NCBI GenBank assembly: GCA_964541375.1
Contig: CAZIPT010000008.1
Location: 1 to 46,097, forward strand
Direction of reading: 5' to 3'
DNA: 46,097 bases
Source: JBAXEO01 sp964541375
Lineage (GTDB): Bacteria; Actinomycetota; Coriobacteriia; Anaerosomatales; JAAXUF01
Shown here: piece by piece, positions 43,368 through 46,097 of the stretch
Layout of the letters: the number at the start of each line of letters is the position of its first letter
Position numbering within the stretch: position 1 is the first letter of the stretch
The notes under the pieces: generated by a model
Databases searched by the model: none
What the model was told of the DNA's origin: nothing
What the model saw: the letters and a program-made list of their open reading frames with translations, nothing else
Made by a program: the position numbers and the translations under genes

Positions 43368-44036
43368 ATGACCACCAACGCCGAGGAGGTCACAGCGCGC
43401 GCCGTCGACCGGAAACCGGATCTGGCGCTCTGGGTGCGGACCAACGTGTTGGCCAGGTCTGTTCCTCGGCACGCTCGCGGCTTCTGGTTCTGTTTCGGAG
43501 GCCTGACATTCGCCACCGCGCTGCTGCAGGCGCTCTCCGGAATCGTGCTGGCCTTCTACTATCAGCCCACCCCGGAGCGCGCCTACGCGAGCATCTTCTA
43601 CATCTCGAACTTTGTGAACTACGGGTGGTTCATCCGGTCGGTCCATGTGTGGGGCTCTCGGCTGATGGTGGTGTTCATCGTCATCCACATGCTCAGGGTG
43701 TACGTCTCGGCCGCCTACAAGCATCCGAGGGAGTGGAACTGGGTCGCCGGCGTATGCCTCTTCATCCTCACCATGGCGTTCGGCCTGACGGGGTCGCTTC
43801 TGCCGTGGGACCAGAAAGCGTACTGGGGAACGACAGGAGCGATCGCATTCATTGAGAAGACCCCCCTTGTCGGGGAGCGGCTGTCGTATTTCATCGTCGG
43901 AGGGCACACGATCGGCGCGGCGGCACTCTCGCGGTTCTACTCCGGCCACATCATGCTGCTCCCCGCCGCCACGGCAGTGCTGCTGTTCTTGCACTTCAGG
44001 ATGGTGCGCACGCAGGGAATCTCGGGGCCCCTCTGA
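43368..44036 (+). CDS. Cytochrome b6-type subunit with conserved haem ci cysteine
   Basis: A 222-residue four-helix membrane protein. Haem ligands fit b6 spacing: His93 and His107 (13 residues between), and His194 and His209 (14 between, the b6 rather than bc1 pattern). Cys42 in FWFCFGGLT lies 20 residues before FYYQPT, exactly as the cysteine that binds haem ci in cytochrome b6. The C-terminus (MVRTQGISGPL) is almost that of plant b6. It encodes the quinol-oxidising core with the next gene, and overlaps that gene's start by one base. Confidence 0.95.
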   Translation: MTTNAEEVTARAVDRKPDLALWVRTNVLARSVPRHARGFWFCFGGLTFATALLQALSGIVLAFYYQPTPERAYASIFYISNFVNYGWFIRSVHVWGSRLMVVFIVIHMLRVYVSAAYKHPREWNWVAGVCLFILTMAFGLTGSLLPWDQKAYWGTTGAIAFIEKTPLVGERLSYFIVGGHTIGAAALSRFYSGHIMLLPAATAVLLFLHFRMVRTQGISGPL

Positions 44037-44497
44037 TGAGTTCACGGGACCGCATGCCCGCGCCGACTGAGATACAGGCGCCTCCGGCAGAGGCGATGGA
44101 GCCGGCTGCGGACACCAGCCCGCAGGAGCCTGAGCGGGCACCCTTCCCGTCGGAACACTTCATCGCCGAGGCGACGGCGGTCGTGCTCCTGCTCTGCCTC
44201 TACTCTGTGCTCTGCATCTTCCTTCCGGCGGCTCTGGGAGTTCGTGCCGATCCCGCGGCCATGCCGCAGGGGTCGAAACCCGATTGGTACTTCCTCTTCC
44301 TCTACCAGTACGTCCGAATCGTTCCACCACTCATCGGAGCACTGACACCCGCGGTCCTGCTGCTCGTGCTCGCAGCTTGGCCCTTTATCGACCGCGGTCC
44401 GTCCCGGAAGCCGCGTGAAAGAGTCCTCGCCTTGATTCTCGTCGTCGTGACCGTTGCGACGATTCTGGCGCTCACCTATGCAGGATGGGCGGCGTAG
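44036..44497 (+). CDS. Cytochrome b subunit IV-like protein
   Basis: A 153-residue protein with a long polar N-terminus (about 45 residues) and three membrane helices. KPDWYFLFLYQYVR carries the Qo-site motif as PDWY (82-85) in place of the common PEWY. It completes the split cytochrome b with the preceding gene (TGATG overlap). The following 11-haem cytochrome begins two bp after its stop, so all four proteins should be made together. Confidence 0.92.
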   Translation: MSSRDRMPAPTEIQAPPAEAMEPAADTSPQEPERAPFPSEHFIAEATAVVLLLCLYSVLCIFLPAALGVRADPAAMPQGSKPDWYFLFLYQYVRIVPPLIGALTPAVLLLVLAAWPFIDRGPSRKPRERVLALILVVVTVATILALTYAGWAA

Positions 44498-44499
44498 CG

Positions 44500-45501
44500 A
44501 TGGACAGTGGGCGCCGTGAAGCCACGAAGAGGGTGTTCGACGTCAACAAGTCGCTGATTCGGCTGATCCTGGCCTCGGTGCTGCTGAACGCGCTCATCCT
44601 GACGGCGTTTCTCACGAGCACTCCGGTGAGTAGCGCAGCGTCAACCTGGGCGACCGCGGCGTACAAGGCCCGCTACCGGCTCGTCCCGATCAAGAGCAAG
44701 GCGGAGCTCGGCAAACTGCATCTGGACTCGGCGAACGCGCCCAAGTCGCAGTGCGTGGCGTGTCACGGTGACGAGTTCGACTCGCCCATCGTCCTGCATC
44801 GCATACACCTCAAGAGCGAGCTGCTCCCCGGACTCGCCTGTCACGACTGCCACCAGAGGGTCGACCTGACCACACGAGGCAACGTGGCAACGACCAGATG
44901 GGTGGACGTGGGGTTCTGCAAGAAGTGCCATTCGCAGTTTCCCGGCCTATCTGCCGGGTCGGCGATGCAGGCGGCGGACTTCAAGGTCGATTGCACGACG
45001 TGTCACACGGGAGCCAACTCGTTTCGACACGAACCCTCCTACCTCTCGCAGGTTATCGCGCCGGGCGAGTGCAGGGGGTGCCACGGTGGGCGGGTCCTGC
45101 CCTGGACCCCGCTTCACGAACGTTCTGACTGGATCAAGACCCATGGGGCCGAAGCGCTCAGTGTCGGTACGGATAACTGCTTCCAGTGCCACGACTTCGG
45201 TCTCAAGTTCTGCGATACGTGTCACGCGATCAAACCGCCGATGCACCTGCCGGCCGACCAGTGGAAGGCCAACCACCCCGAGGCGGCCCGGACTGATACG
45301 CGTGCCTGCTATACCTGTCACAGAATCAACTTCTGCAAGCGGTGCCATGTTGGCCATGAGGCAGGGTGGAAGGAGCTTCACTCCACCTTTGTGAACAAGA
45401 ACACCACCTCAAGCTGCGACAAGTGCCACAGCTTGTCATTCTGCAGCTACTGCCACACGCAGTCGCTGACCGGCTCTCTGGAGGCCAGCGCCGCTCCGTA
45501 G
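44500..45501 (+). CDS. Undecahaem cytochrome c of the Rieske/cytochrome b operon
   Basis: A 333-residue protein; ATG 44500 sits two bp after the subunit IV stop (ATG 44485 is an in-frame alternative). An N-terminal anchor (LIRLILASVLLNALILTAFL) is followed by eleven CXXCH sites: CVACH, CHDCH, CKKCH, CTTCH, CRGCH, CFQCH, CDTCH, CYTCH, CKRCH, CDKCH and CSYCH. In its operon position it replaces cytochrome c1 or f as the electron acceptor from the Rieske protein. It is not closely collinear with the three paralogues at 37362-40131. Confidence 0.92.
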   Translation: MDSGRREATKRVFDVNKSLIRLILASVLLNALILTAFLTSTPVSSAASTWATAAYKARYRLVPIKSKAELGKLHLDSANAPKSQCVACHGDEFDSPIVLHRIHLKSELLPGLACHDCHQRVDLTTRGNVATTRWVDVGFCKKCHSQFPGLSAGSAMQAADFKVDCTTCHTGANSFRHEPSYLSQVIAPGECRGCHGGRVLPWTPLHERSDWIKTHGAEALSVGTDNCFQCHDFGLKFCDTCHAIKPPMHLPADQWKANHPEAARTDTRACYTCHRINFCKRCHVGHEAGWKELHSTFVNKNTTSSCDKCHSLSFCSYCHTQSLTGSLEASAAP

Positions 45502-45605
45502 CGGGGCTGGCGATGTGGACTTGGCTGAGCCGGTCAGGGCCCCGCGCCCGAGGAACGGCACACCCTCAGCATCGCCAATCGACCGTCGATTCGGGGCTTC
45601 GAATT

Positions 45606-45644
45606 GCTCACAAGACCCTAACAAGACTGAAACCGCGAGCGAAC
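45606..45644 (+). promoter_or_regulatory. Four-unit 11-bp repeat array before the last gene
   Basis: Units at 45606 (GCTCAC), 45617 (CCTAAC), 45628 (TGAAAC) and 45639 (GCGAAC) keep an exact 11-bp period, with AAC or CAC ending each. It lies 78-116 bp upstream of ATG 45722 and matches the arrays at 33213 and 42731, so this gene probably belongs to the same regulon. Confidence 0.5.
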
Positions 45645-45721
45645 CTAGTCCCTGCCGAGGAGGGAGATACTCTCCTTGGGTTAAGGGTAAGCGTTTGCTG
45701 ATCGCGTGGAAGGAGAGGGCG

Positions 45722-46097
45722 ATGTCAATCATCCTAGTGGCCGTGCTCATCATCGGAGGACTTGTCGGGGCGGCGGCTGTCATTGTCGGCGTGCCGGTCC
45801 TCTTCGGTCTCGTAGCTTACGATCTGTCCGAGTCTCGCAAGCAGGGCACCAACGTTGCGACCGCAACCAAGGGCGTCTCGATGGAGCGCGTTTCGATGGA
45901 GCGCGGCTTCGCCCGAGCGTTTGTGATCGCGGGAGGGGCCTTCTGGTCTGTCGCGATCTTCGCCGGAATGTACTCGTTCCGTCAGGACGGCGTCGCCGCG
46001 GCCATGCTGGGAGCCTTCCTCCCGCCCGGCGCCGTCCCCCCCCCCCCCCGTAACCGGCGGGTACTTCGGCCTCGCCGCACCCCCCCTCCCCGTCCCC
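45722..46097 (+). CDS. Membrane protein, cut by the right edge and probably frameshifted
   Basis: Open from ATG 45722 (after GGAAGGAGAGGGCG) to the window end, 125 codons. It starts with a hydrophobic helix (SIILVAVLIIGGLVGAAAVIVGVPVLFG), then a charged loop with a repeated SMER, then a second helix (AFVIAGGAFWSVAIFAGMY). A 14-base C run at 46036-46049 interrupts it. Beyond the run, the +1 frame reads VTGGYFGLAA, a plausible membrane continuation, so the run length is probably wrong. No family is recognised. The upstream repeat array suggests it is regulated with the cytochromes. Confidence 0.6.
   Translation, partial: MSIILVAVLIIGGLVGAAAVIVGVPVLFGLVAYDLSESRKQGTNVATATKGVSMERVSMERGFARAFVIAGGAFWSVAIFAGMYSFRQDGVAAAMLGAFLPPGAVPPPPRNRRVLRPRRTPPPRP
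46036..46049. other. Fourteen-base poly-C run near the contig end
   Basis: A run of 14 Cs is followed within 50 bases by further C-rich strings up to the last base (46080-46097). Nothing similar occurs elsewhere in the window. It is most likely a low-quality end of a contig rather than biology. Confidence 0.7.

Overview
The window is 46 kb of GC-rich, densely coded bacterial DNA. It encodes a class E-type sortase with an LAFTG substrate, L,D-transpeptidases, many secreted Ig-like/FN3 proteins and an ECF sigma factor. This suggests a high-GC Gram-positive (actinobacterial) cell wall. Abundant c-type multihaem cytochromes, polyferredoxins and an ADP-forming acyl-CoA synthetase suggest an anaerobic or facultative respiratory lifestyle. 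An uncultured Coriobacteriia-like actinobacterium would fit, but that placement is an inference. No tRNA, rRNA, CRISPR array or insertion sequence was seen. The right end runs into C homopolymers and looks like a contig terminus.

Layout. 1-3.7 kb: PadR regulator (cut by the left edge) with a likely operator, a sortase substrate and its sortase, and a sigma factor fused to a zinc anti-sigma domain, a membrane helix and an extracellular FN3-like domain. 3.9-8.5 kb: a small acidic protein, an L,D-transpeptidase, a DedA protein, a secreted lysozyme-like protein and a permease. 8.5-11.3 kb: two secreted proteins, one with six FN3 repeats and a single CXXCH haem site. 11.4-14.5 kb: a leftward operon of DUF362 protein, membrane polyferredoxin and lipoprotein. 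14.6-18.2 kb: CapA-like protein, a second lysozyme-like protein and a winged-helix/ferredoxin protein. 18.2-24 kb: a fused acyl-CoA synthetase/GNAT gene divergent from an AcuC-type deacetylase, then a cyclic-2,3-diphosphoglycerate synthetase-type GTPase. 24-26.7 kb: an MBOAT/SGNH surface O-acylation operon. 26.8-29.8 kb: secreted proteins, a second L,D-transpeptidase, an M28 peptidase lipoprotein and a DUF3786 protein.

30-45.5 kb is the most striking part, a respiratory and probably extracellular electron-transfer locus. A hybrid histidine kinase with a Cys-rich module and two receiver proteins precede a 12-haem cytochrome. Next come a membrane cytochrome, a Tat-exported ferredoxin and an NrfD quinol subunit, followed by three paralogous 9- to 11-haem cytochromes. 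An OmpR-family two-component pair follows, then a Rieske/cytochrome b6/subunit IV operon ending in an 11-haem cytochrome. The six cytochromes carry 52 canonical CXXCH motifs plus four CX3CH or CX4CH motifs. The likely flow is menaquinol to the NrfD or b6-type complex, then to multihaem cytochromes that carry electrons outward across the thick wall.

Upstream of these operons and of the last gene are short direct repeats (consensus near CCNAAC) phased at exactly 11 bp. That is the architecture bound by PhoB/OmpR-family regulators. The OmpR-type regulator encoded inside the locus is the obvious candidate to bind them.
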